Source: an uncultured Clostridia bacterium (GTDB taxonomy: Bacteria; Bacillota; Clostridia; Christensenellales; UBA1242). From it: DNA of 43,723 bases. Position numbers and translations under genes: made by a program. The DNA lies in NCBI GenBank assembly GCA_947625165.1, contig CANQNH010000003.1, positions 1-43,723 of the forward strand. Direction: 5' to 3'. Shown in pieces: positions 21,401 through 27,812 of the stretch. A model generated the notes under the pieces. The model did not search any database and was not told the DNA's origin. It saw only the letters and a program-made list of their open reading frames with translations. Positions within the stretch are counted from its first letter, which is position 1. Each line of letters begins with the position of its first letter.

Positions 21401-23973
21401 GTCACTTGTTCGGTGCGGTTGTCAATTTCAAGGTCGGCATATTTCACCTTTGCCAAGTGAGTGACTTGCAAAACAATTTCGCCGGTCAAATAAAGCCTTT
21501 CATCAGCATTCTTTGCCCGAACTTTCAGTTTGACAACCCCCTCTTCATCAAAACCTTCCGTCAAAACAAGTTTGATGCTTTCCGCTTCCTGAACATTCAC
21601 TGTTTCGGCACATTTTGTCGAAACCCCGTCATCCTCGCCGGCAACCGCAAAGGCCTCCACAGCCGTCACATTTTCGTCAAGACTTGAAAGTTCAACAAAA
21701 AAGCCCGTTGCCTTGGTCAACCCCTGTTCTTTCAAACTTTCGTCAAAGCCAAACTTAAAGTTTTCTGCATCAAAAACAAACTCAATTTGTTTTGCAACAC
21801 AAATTTTTTCTTTCAATCCGCCAGATGACAAGGTTACATTCTCATTGTTGCTGATGGCAAAAACTTCAACATAATAATAGCCTTCGTGTTCAAACTCAAA
21901 TGTGTTTGTGGAGCAGGTTTCAACGGTCATCTCTTTGCTCGTCAGCCCTTTTGACAAATCACAAGCCTCAAAAGCCGCCTTATCCGGTTTTCCGTCAGCA
22001 GTGACAAATTCATAATATTCCAACCGATATTCATTTGCGCCCGCAACCTGTCCCCAAATGTATGTCAGTTGTGTTTCATCATCTCTGGCAACAGAGGTTG
22101 GCGTTTTCAAAATTTGCAGTTCTTTTTCAGTTCCAGACTTAATCACAAACTCTTCTTCACCGGCAACCGCAACAACACGAAGCCGAAACTGCTCGTTCAC
22201 TGGCGAAAGCGCTGTTTCAATGCGAGAGGAAAGTTCAATCTTCACCTGTCCATCTTCTTGAATTTGGACAGTGTAAAGTGGTTGCACTGTTTCGCCAACA
22301 ACATTTTCAAAACTTTCCCCATTCCACCTTTGAAGTTCATAGTCTGTGGCATTCTCCACCGCTTCAAACGAGAAAACCGATTTTCCATTTTCATATTTGT
22401 GCAGAATGCCGTCCGAAATTTGAGCAAGTTTGACAAATGTCAATTCCTCGCTTTCTGCGGAGTTCAAAACATATGCATCACTTCCCGAAACCTCGTTTTG
22501 CTGCTGCGTTGGCATCTGTTTGATGCTGACCGTTTCTTTTCCAACATCACCAAACGCGAACGCTGTTTCAGCGCTTGCCGCCCCTTGCATAAAACCATCG
22601 CCCGTCACACCCAAACGCTCAATTCCAAGCCTTGTCGAAACAAGTGGTGCGTTTGCAGTGACCGTCAAATTTATGCTGTCTCCGTTGATTTCGTTTTCTT
22701 TCGCAGTGGCGCTTTCAACTTTTGGCAGTTTATAAATCCTGTCAAACACAACCTCGTTGCTGTGATAGAAATATTTTTCCTCAACCTTTTTCGTGTTTGA
22801 GGCGACAACAGAAAGTTTCCAAATCCCCGCTGCCAAATCAGGAAGGTCGGTGAGAATGGTTGCATCACTGTTTTCAAATGTATGCTTTGACGACGTCACC
22901 TCTGTTGATGCCGTGAGAACATATTTCTCCGCTTTTTCATCAGTTTGAATTTGAATGCGTCCGCCATAAGTGCTTGAAAAATCATAGGTTGCATTTGGAG
23001 TGGCAAGTTTTTCAATGTTCAAAACTTCGCTTTCGCGCGCCCACTTTTCCCCAGTGGCATCAAACACCACAACCGAAACCGTTGCAGTTGTGCCAGGCTC
23101 AATCGCGTCAAAATAAGCCGACAAATCCATTTCGGTTTCTTCGGTCAGCTCGCCAAGTTCTCTGCCGTTCATTCGGACTTTATATTTCGCATTATCACCA
23201 GCAACAACACTGCTCCAAGACAATTTGCCTGTTTCGCCATCCCACGAAATTCCGCCGTTTTCAACAGTCAGTTCTGGCATAAATCCAAAGAAGAATGTTT
23301 GAGGGGTCACCACTTCGCTGTCATCAAAATAGCCCAATTTTTCGGCCTTGAAAGTCAAGCGATATTCTCCCACATCGGTCAAAACAAGTTTGTTTGGAGT
23401 TTCGCCATCGCCAGACGCCACCACTCTTTGATAGAAATCCTCCGAGCCCACAGTGACATCAGGATTTTCAGCATTATGTAAGATTTTTTGTCCCTCAACG
23501 ATGTATGCCTTTGCAAAGGTTGGGTCGCTTTGAGAGGTGTCAGTTTCAAACATTCCAAAACTTTCGTCCCAAGTTATCACCGCAACATCTTCGTTGTTTT
23601 CGTCTTTCTGAATTTCCATCTTGAAATTTGATGGCGCTTCAAATGGTTTGGCAACAACCACTTTCATCGAGGCAAGAGAGTTTTTGTTGAAAGTCGCATA
23701 GACTGTTGTGACACCAGACTTTTTCGCTTTAAACCCACCATCAACTTTCTCAAAAAGAGTGTCGTTTGAAAAACGATAGCCGATTTCATCTTTTTCGGCG
23801 TTCTTCAAATTCAAAAGATTGCCGAAGTCCATAACAAAATCTTGGTTGGAAAGATAGACAACCACTTCATCCTGCACAAAGTTTGCTTCGACTTTTTTCA
23901 GCGAGCACGCCATAAGCATACCCGACAAGGCGAGCATAAACACCGACATCAAAACAGCACAAAACCTTTTCAT
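12442..23973 (-). CDS. Giant lipoprotein (3843 aa) with many beta-sandwich (FN3-like) repeats and a C-terminal GLUG-like module
   Basis: Uninterrupted 11.5 kb frame; MKRFCAVLMSVFMLALSGMLMAC lipobox; start placed at 23973 (SD AAGAGG); repeated 'W...a..Y.v......' segments; C-terminal 'GQGTSANPYVIKTAQQFANI...GAFDGILLGNGNTVSF' resembles the modules of the protein at 1-2169. Confidence 0.85.
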   Translation of the reverse strand: MKRFCAVLMSVFMLALSGMLMACSLKKVEANFVQDEVVVYLSNQDFVMDFGNLLNLKNAEKDEIGYRFSNDTLFEKVDGGFKAKKSGVTTVYATFNKNSLASMKVVVAKPFEAPSNFKMEIQKDENNEDVAVITWDESFGMFETDTSQSDPTFAKAYIVEGQKILHNAENPDVTVGSEDFYQRVVASGDGETPNKLVLTDVGEYRLTFKAEKLGYFDDSEVVTPQTFFFGFMPELTVENGGISWDGETGKLSWSSVVAGDNAKYKVRMNGRELGELTEETEMDLSAYFDAIEPGTTATVSVVVFDATGEKWARESEVLNIEKLATPNATYDFSSTYGGRIQIQTDEKAEKYVLTASTEVTSSKHTFENSDATILTDLPDLAAGIWKLSVVASNTKKVEEKYFYHSNEVVFDRIYKLPKVESATAKENEINGDSINLTVTANAPLVSTRLGIERLGVTGDGFMQGAASAETAFAFGDVGKETVSIKQMPTQQQNEVSGSDAYVLNSAESEELTFVKLAQISDGILHKYENGKSVFSFEAVENATDYELQRWNGESFENVVGETVQPLYTVQIQEDGQVKIELSSRIETALSPVNEQFRLRVVAVAGEEEFVIKSGTEKELQILKTPTSVARDDETQLTYIWGQVAGANEYRLEYYEFVTADGKPDKAAFEACDLSKGLTSKEMTVETCSTNTFEFEHEGYYYVEVFAISNNENVTLSSGGLKEKICVAKQIEFVFDAENFKFGFDESLKEQGLTKATGFFVELSSLDENVTAVEAFAVAGEDDGVSTKCAETVNVQEAESIKLVLTEGFDEEGVVKLKVRAKNADERLYLTGEIVLQVTHLAKVKYADLEIDNRTEQVTIRKTKGVSEIVVSKGDKLLANSTEDATIKIVDDEGNFVKFSLDITLNGSKKEGNYFEIEKTESEDETELNVFLESGKSNIAFQRLSNPTNLQFESGKLVFEHDQATATAYYVVDIDCTGVNGDTNKFTVRFETEKVTVDRHSGEFGVKVDYVEELLEGNKISINIQSFIDKLNEVEDLSSVFAQANSIKFRVFAYQNTERDSEGSTFVQISSLFAKTANEEDFVEVKKFDEVVPTFDYEGQNYTLSWNSAAVGGEPLGAPQLANVQYEIYVRSESGEDTLLESVSTNSFTNFTSEHKTVGQFFTFYVKVSHPQYLTSNASSLVKIYKLRPLDKVTLTDLAELAYVAPEIDFSTAVKVEYGSRVLSENSTSGKVKIEGTENPYDFTIIGQKVEEKEHPEQEEAGKLLCTTYYINSEKASWTAKAMNDEGVKPENDTITFEGNVVSWKEYGVGKNLPSLEYVLIFKDTAGRIATFKTTKTSVNLTDAEDENAQQLLQDLQEFQAGEITVSLSAHLGAYSVVAGDVFYADAQKLLNTVDEGAGECNHYIYNASAVTQKLAMPELSALEYVYEKSDPLNAQHPDVKLSLKGNYGGNGTFEIYRVASTGREYLRKVTASNAGEAYDVTLSSAEIANYLTTENDLKFEIYAVSEGDNAHALLPSSAYVLTLKRAHDLSGVTFKPDQIGFGKVVQFTYSEEFLEELAEGVVLKVDIFSGESSSPTITTSKAFFVTFSGEVDGSEGLFEYDLGTTQSEWFNENLASGGQIKLSAFVNNSAQNSKYFLASVGGTQVNASGMVESEPFEVLASVSDANISRTVNGFEITGGRDGKVAYFVKNGAEIYVVKANGEGRFVFDAPDNWENGQFNLKVMATHETEVISTQTKYYVSSVEKEVLFTMKRLESVDADTIKIERSDDEMRLVWKVVDNAQGYILRTYKVVDGEKGDLVYEYQTDNTNSGGLVKRTLYEIFGETYENLIGENKFSREDLEEDCQVFFELVAVGDGENFNNSHACTFNATIVGNPIRKEDVSVSMGRVYLAGLEEGQKLMYRYVIVDGLETRPIQSWKTTTVVNSTTVLLEIDLKEESAQAFYVEVVIIGEGAASGANFLLDSMPYSSFGDFGFYKVNDILQIQHDPDHPDGITFTLDTLDENNFLYVGRNKQSLDKEEVVSIELTGGITSTSGVGVDFRYSLLDILTALSDSGWSVEMTENMSLTFWAYKQSTPEALYLASKAAKYEFSYISDIQFQEVVKLGTDAKNKGDGDIQEDFVNTYVLFGNDDDEEDMVGGFLTSGFYVKVKQDDFVQTVFVSKEQALSNPYFETTFAVNLVDVFNNEKLEGRSGYFELEFAKVGTKTKFCVSDWLKTDKSGKPFKFFRYANVTSLMIRGGNLTWEGVDAEQYYVYFVASIGGSSPVAWAHIKTKTTTVDTSKMFCDDTSIYVAVQAICEDTSNLSVVSSALTFYSDVSGLPIKVRKNKVQTSVIQIDDGRLFIDWNKDGKFFKLLTEEPSEARSLSMIAEELASEDTIFEEPFTFTLKDLLEENMLFLRLRFTPLAEGGGVQGYARSYDVPIVELVSNLIDFYSRNASGNLKDRIDALVEATTLGSSKATLANFYERIERASAGLGGPALFVDDYLNTLQAGKYKMEYCLLGNAFSLNSYMYEYENSLGKNEIYINGEPDVTITVDQEKSQDYTKALKVTVKKSKVWTYSSSSSAYTQIDATGYYLKVGESYYTLVQSGGWRLQCLSNTALSTTATVTDNGDTLEFYINYNSGDSLLGRFESEIDKVEPKQFQICAIGTDYSLSSKSEMFAMTFLELTQFGIRDGQFYWQTQQNRDTYVIYKQNRATEESTRVSGDLTNPTFSLSGMDGTEASGAGLYEYIRFLLIGGVTGNTIYVDSDMLQIQNVFKLYAPQLQNKLGHLFIKGDEQNRTYLANSYSDTDKYVYNLYNDVSTIGLTYLQVCDEEKYFGFEYETGIVPGLDPETPEAAFKATEFNAKNFYAESLGSTATFKKKTNGSSSAYYIKDLECVDVATGEARTEGVVVKSNVGALPAVMLDKVVQETMQIVGGLLNFDTVVGREIDGSSLKIPESAQDVYKIRVERYTTNEVENVETRVGTEDDIETFYTALEKDGKIVFDFLNVKEKPELDREDVLYKVTVQAVALLSGSNEVPLVEGGFAGGHTKYANSNFESLMSEGAVLSGLKRIKPIDEGSLSVNENGLLSWTYTPAVTSVAGDTLTENNLENYFRFVVADENGREYVGTKTITYADGTFTITFAETPGERTIPEGISTLQVYVVIGSGNPDRQLINSVARSGQFTKLTGILGTDFEVLTMSGNEYISFENYFTRPDSQQNEIVAHFEDLNALNGSAEREIVFTSSKNKLYIMKDSVNTESVSWPDGYVEDYVIITSEDTSKVWFEVRCEGKLNSNRSEAFMLHRTSVENVKIAWDDEEQEFSWDYPFNSFNSVVTAQQMKYVYTANATCPLYENEDDLETPSEKTVESGEVLNVAEDVAEKDHIKIIKDGAFYFVKRTDFKKEIQEDMGEDGAQKTKTFDGSALVKVVENQGENAIVEIEGELFRVSASKIEKPTFVVEATYIIGDAQEVRTYTIKESTFKPTIVATVKLKLRIKLNQTSIQSDELSYVDETDADGNGSTDSVEFNLFAEGQGTSANPYVIKTAQQFANIKHRMSKDLNEYTTAGLQHKDEETRYYFSLEPEGDDGLQLDFSGIYVDGAFDGILLGNGNTVSFTSSGVERLDSTLDVRNTDTAISDGNETKFSFKNATALFREIRQGAQIQNLHIKANFQSSATIQDRTLISAIAISNSGVIEGVEIDEFSTNFVGYVASSTVLTMSYSGVVSVNRGTLKNCKFNAQTEIQDSGRAQNIFFAGLVYTNYATLEDCSTAETASLKMVLSATGASGIQIAGIAISNIGGNIKAENNATISVNATKSNSMTCFAGGVVVLQKGVFDLQTQSTKVPTVSGISTMTVDDGSGYATTKSVG

Positions 23974-24037
23974 AAAAAACCTCTTCAACATTTTGAGAAT
24001 TTTCTTTCGGATGGTCGCGTCAAAACTACTTGTTTTT

Positions 24038-24067
24038 ATTTTAACACTTTTGGTTTGAATTTATCAA
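24038..24067 (-). promoter_or_regulatory. Candidate promoter of the giant lipoprotein operon, TTGATA-N18-TAAAAT
   Basis: Minus strand TTGATA (24062-24067), 18-nt spacer, TAAAAT (24038-24043). Confidence 0.5.
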
Positions 24068-24251
24068 ATAAAAACACGAAATAAATTATATAAAAATAAA
24101 GACATTTTTTCTCGCCGTTTTGTGAACAAACCACCACATCTCAAAAAAGTTTTTCTGTTCGATTTTTAAAGGCAGAAAAATCAATCAAAAACACAACAAA
24201 TTTTTAAGAAAACAAACAAAAGCAAAAAAACAAAAAAATAAAAAAATTCAA

Positions 24252-24289
24252 AAAAAATGCGTTTTTTTACAATTTTTTACGCATTTTTT
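24252..24289 (-). terminator. Candidate intrinsic terminator (A/T-flanked inverted repeat)
   Basis: AAAAAATGCGT / ACGCATTTTTT 11-bp perfect arms, downstream of the pseudouridine synthase gene. Confidence 0.55.
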
Positions 24290-24358
24290 AATAATTTTTT
24301 CAACTTTTTCATTTTTCACATATTTTTTCACCATAGAAAATCGGATGGAAAAATAGTT

Positions 24359-25177
24359 TCAAAATGTTCTCCATTTTGGCAATTTTTCAAAAGTCTGGTT
24401 GTTCAAACTTTCCAGCTTAACCCAATCAAATTTCAACCGATAGCAGCACAATTTTTGATGATTTTGTCCAAATTTTTTGTTGTCGCTGTTCTTGCCATAT
24501 TTGCCATCACCCATAATTGGAAAGCCCAAAAATGCAAGATGCGCCCTGATTTGATGCGTTCTGCCGGTCAACAATTCCACCTCAAGCACACTTGTCTCGT
24601 TGCCCGCTTTGAGCGTTTTGATTTTTGTTGAAATTGGCAAAGAGTTTTTGACAGGTCGGTCAAAAATTTTCACAAAGGATTTGTCGCTGTCTTTCACCAA
24701 AAAAGCATCAAAAGTTTTGTCCACATCAAGCCTGCCAATCACTTCTGTGAGATAAAATTTGTGAATTTTGTGATTTTTTATGGCATTTTTAAGCAATTTT
24801 TCGCTTTTTTCATTTTTTGCAAAAACAACAAGCCCTTCTGTGTTGCGGTCCAGACGATGCACTGCAACGGCTTTGACAACTCCTTCAACACCATTTTCGC
24901 CCTGCGTTTCAATTCCTGCGTGCTTAAAAACAATGATGCAATCATCGTCCTCAAAGACCCTTTCAACTTTCTTTTCCAAGATATCTGGCAGAAAGTAACA
25001 AATCACCGTCTGCCCCGCACAAACCAAAACATCGTCTTTCACAGCAACGCCGTCAACCCGAACATCTTTGCTACGCAGCATCTTTCGGGCATCAGAAAAA
25101 GAAAATCCGCAATCTTGCAGAATAGCACTGATTTTTTTTGTTTTTTCGACTATAATTTCCTTTTTGTTCATATACAT
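24359..25177 (-). CDS. RluA-family pseudouridine synthase with S4-like N-terminus
   Basis: VHRLDRNTEGLVVFAKN and LLTGRTHQIRAHLAFLGFPIMGD motifs; N-terminal DARKMLRSKDVRVDG S4-like. Start 25177 or 25171 uncertain. Confidence 0.88.
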   Translation of the reverse strand: MYMNKKEIIVEKTKKISAILQDCGFSFSDARKMLRSKDVRVDGVAVKDDVLVCAGQTVICYFLPDILEKKVERVFEDDDCIIVFKHAGIETQGENGVEGVVKAVAVHRLDRNTEGLVVFAKNEKSEKLLKNAIKNHKIHKFYLTEVIGRLDVDKTFDAFLVKDSDKSFVKIFDRPVKNSLPISTKIKTLKAGNETSVLEVELLTGRTHQIRAHLAFLGFPIMGDGKYGKNSDNKKFGQNHQKLCCYRLKFDWVKLESLNNQTFEKLPKWRTF

Positions 25178-25251
25178 AAGTTGAGAAAATTGTTTTTCTT
25201 CAAAGAAAATTTAGCATATTTTTTGCATTTTTGCAAGCAAAAGGAGAAAAT

Positions 25252-25500
25252 ATGGAAACAATTTTGATTGAGGACAGAAAAAAACTGATAATCAAGGGCG
25301 CAACACGGGTGCTTTCATCAACAAACACTCAAGCCGTTGTTGAACTTGGCGGAACAAACATCGTTGTTTCTGGGACAAACATTGAAGTGACAAAACTTGA
25401 CCTTGAAAACAAAGAGGTTTGTTTTTCTGGCAGCTTCACCGCGCTGAAATATGCACAAAAAACAGAGAAAACAAATTTGTTGAAAAGGCTGTTTAAATAA
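25252..25500 (+). CDS. yabP: Sporulation protein YabP
   Basis: METILIEDRKKLIIKGATRVLSS..VVELGGTNIVVSGTNIEVTKLDLENKEVCFSGSFTALKY resembles YabP; SD AAGGAG; followed by a yabQ-like gene. Confidence 0.8.
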   Translation: METILIEDRKKLIIKGATRVLSSTNTQAVVELGGTNIVVSGTNIEVTKLDLENKEVCFSGSFTALKYAQKTEKTNLLKRLFK

Positions 25501-25502
25501 GT

Positions 25503-25883
25503 ATGTTGTATGAAACACTTGCCCAGCCAACGATATTTTTTTGCATATGTTTGGGCGGATTTTTTTCTGGAATAATTTTTGACCTAAAAACGATTTTGAC
25601 AACTTTTTTCAAAAAAAATCGTTTTTTTTGCCATTTTTTTATGTTTTTGGCATCATTTTTTGTGATTTTTCTGTTTTTTGTTTTAAATTTGAAACTTAAT
25701 TTTGGTGAATTTCGGCTTTACACCGTCTTCACATTTTTGCTTGCTTTTTGCATTGAGCGCTTCTTTGTTTCCAATTTTGTTGCAAAACCCGTCGCCAAGT
25801 GTTACAATATCATCAAAGGAAAAATCAATGAGCGAAGAACAGCAAGAGCAAAAAAAAATCAAACTGAAAATTGTCAAAACTGA
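25503..25883 (+). CDS. yabQ: Spore cortex biosynthesis protein YabQ-like
   Basis: Multi-TM protein with GGFFSGIIFDLKTIL near the N-terminus, directly after yabP. Confidence 0.72.
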   Translation: MLYETLAQPTIFFCICLGGFFSGIIFDLKTILTTFFKKNRFFCHFFMFLASFFVIFLFFVLNLKLNFGEFRLYTVFTFLLAFCIERFFVSNFVAKPVAKCYNIIKGKINERRTARAKKNQTENCQN

Positions 25884-26187
25884 CACTCCTGACGAGCAAG
25901 CACTCGCAGAAAAAAAAACGACAATCAAATTGTCTGTCAGGGCAAAAGATGACGATTTGCAATCTGACAAAAAAAATTCCGAAAACGAAAATCAAACAAA
26001 CGAGAACAAAAAAGGCTCGGCCTTCAAAATTACGGCAATCGTTTTGACAACAATTCTTGTTGTTGCCATCATCGTTCAAATCTGCGTTATGGTTTGGCTC
26101 AAATTCTCAACAGACAACTTGAAAAACAAAAATGACAAAATTCCTCCTGTGGAAGATGCCTCATACAGTCTTTTTGTTGACGAATAG
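25828..26187 (+). CDS. Short single-TM protein, possibly a reduced DivIC/FtsB-like protein
   Basis: ATG 25828 with SD AAAGGA; acidic/basic N-terminus, TM ITAIVLTTILVVAIIVQICVMVW, then a short polar tail; position after yabQ matches divIC in other Firmicutes. Confidence 0.55.
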   Translation: MSEEQQEQKKIKLKIVKTDTPDEQALAEKKTTIKLSVRAKDDDLQSDKKNSENENQTNENKKGSAFKITAIVLTTILVVAIIVQICVMVWLKFSTDNLKNKNDKIPPVEDASYSLFVDE

Positions 26188-26189
26188 GG

Positions 26190-26855
26190 TCAATAGAACA
26201 GACCAACGATTTTTGAAAGCAAATTTTCATATAAAAAATTGGAAATTTGTCCGCTTCTCACAAATTGCAAAAGCCCCTCGCTTAAGATGATGTTTGAAAG
26301 CATAGTAAGCGAGAAAAAGACAATTCCAAACACAATCATCCCTTTCAAAAGCCCTAAAACACCGCCCAAAATGCGATTTCCAACCGAAAACCCGCATTTT
26401 TTTATTAATTTGTTCAGAAAAAGACGCAAAATTTTCAACAAAATTTCAAAAACAATAAAAACAATCAGAAAAAGCACCACTTTGATGAGAATTGTTGAGA
26501 TTGTTGGTGCAAGAATTTGCCCAGCGGTCAAAGTTCCGTCAAAAAAGATGTTTCCAATCAATTTTGAGATGAAAAAGGAAAAAAGTGTGCCAAATTTAGT
26601 CGCTGAAAGCGCAAATTCCAAATCTTCAACGCTGGCAAAATTCCCCTTGACAAGACCATCAAACAGTCCGCCAAGCGTTTCTTTGACAAAATCACCGCAA
26701 TAGTTTTCTGCAATTGGCAAAAATTGATGCATAAGTTGCAAAGAAATCAATGCCACCACAAATGTGCCAACAAGAGAAAACAGCGTTGAAACAAACCCTT
26801 TCAAACACCCACGAACAAAATAGAATGCCAAAATCAAAAGAAGGACAAAATCCAC
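26190..26855 (-). CDS. cvpA: CvpA family membrane protein
   Basis: MDFVLLLILAFYFVRGCLKGFVSTLFSLVGTFVVALIS and GGVLGLLKGMIVFGIVFF; GTG start. Confidence 0.75.
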   Translation of the reverse strand: MDFVLLLILAFYFVRGCLKGFVSTLFSLVGTFVVALISLQLMHQFLPIAENYCGDFVKETLGGLFDGLVKGNFASVEDLEFALSATKFGTLFSFFISKLIGNIFFDGTLTAGQILAPTISTILIKVVLFLIVFIVFEILLKILRLFLNKLIKKCGFSVGNRILGGVLGLLKGMIVFGIVFFSLTMLSNIILSEGLLQFVRSGQISNFLYENLLSKIVGLFY

Positions 26856-27043
26856 ATCTCAATTTTTGACTTTTTGTGCTCTTTGCAAACACTTTGAGTA
26901 AAATTTTTGCGATTTTCAAAAAAATGTTTTTGAATGTTTTAAAATATATTTTCTGTTTTTTATTTTTTTCATTTTTCAAAAAAATTGTTTTTTGCACCCA
27001 ATTAACACTATTTTCAATAAAAAAACGAGGTTTTGCTTAAAAC

Positions 27044-27598
27044 TCATTTTTCTTCATTGGAAACTTGATGCTCTTGCGCATCATCCACTGTTTGTGATTG
27101 AACATCTTCCAAAATTTGTGGCTCAGCATCTTCCAACACCTCTTTTTCATCAATGCTTATCGTTTGGACAAAGTCCCAGAGAGGTTGCATTGTCTTGTCC
27201 ACAAGGTCAACATAGACGCATCGCCCCTGAAAAACACCACGATTTCCACGATACAAGTTGAAGCCTTGATATTCCGGAACAACTTCAAACACAAGTTCAT
27301 CAAAAAGCAAGTCGTTGATTTCACACGGACGCTCAAATTTCAAAGAGACATATGTCCCTTCTTGGATTTTTTGTTGAAAATCATTTTCAAACATCACGGC
27401 AAGAGAAGGCAGCGTGTGAGAACCTTCAAAAAGTGAAGCCACTTGCATTTTCAAATCTTCTTGCTGCTGGGCACTTAAAACAATCTCTTGTCCATCAACA
27501 AGAAGGCTGGTGTTTTGCGCAAATGGTATTGCATCCGTTGCTTGAAAAAACGACATAATCATCATTGGCACTCCGAAAACAAAAAACAGAAACCTCAT
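27044..27598 (-). CDS. Protein of unknown function with N-terminal signal/TM
   Basis: SD GGGAGGG before ATG; hydrophobic N-terminus; 184 aa with an acidic C-terminus. Confidence 0.65.
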   Translation of the reverse strand: MRFLFFVFGVPMMIMSFFQATDAIPFAQNTSLLVDGQEIVLSAQQQEDLKMQVASLFEGSHTLPSLAVMFENDFQQKIQEGTYVSLKFERPCEINDLLFDELVFEVVPEYQGFNLYRGNRGVFQGRCVYVDLVDKTMQPLWDFVQTISIDEKEVLEDAEPQILEDVQSQTVDDAQEHQVSNEEK

Positions 27599-27812
27599 TT
27601 TTCACCCTCCCAAATTTTTGTTTAGTTTGTGAAAAACACAATTTTTAATTCGGTTTTTTCTGTTTTTTGCGATTATTTTTTGATTTTTTTCACATTTTTT
27701 TGCTTTTTTATGATTTTATTACTTTATTTTTCCAATTCTCAAATTTATTTTTTGTTGTGTTTTTTTGTCTGCGAAAATTTTTCTTCATCTGCATATTTTT
27801 GCGCGAGAAATT

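Noticed and set aside
12682-23481. Numerous + strand and out-of-frame ORFs inside the giant lipoprotein gene
   Set aside because: Shadow ORFs antisense or out of frame to an 11.5 kb coding frame with repeats, SD and signal peptide.
12442-23973. Repeated segments as a possible CRISPR or DNA repeat array
   Set aside because: Repetition is at protein-fold level only (FN3-like); no regular identical DNA repeats or spacers.
25613-25690. Phased T-runs within yabQ
   Set aside because: Spacing of about 10 is explained by Phe codons in transmembrane helices, so it is not counted as a regulatory array.
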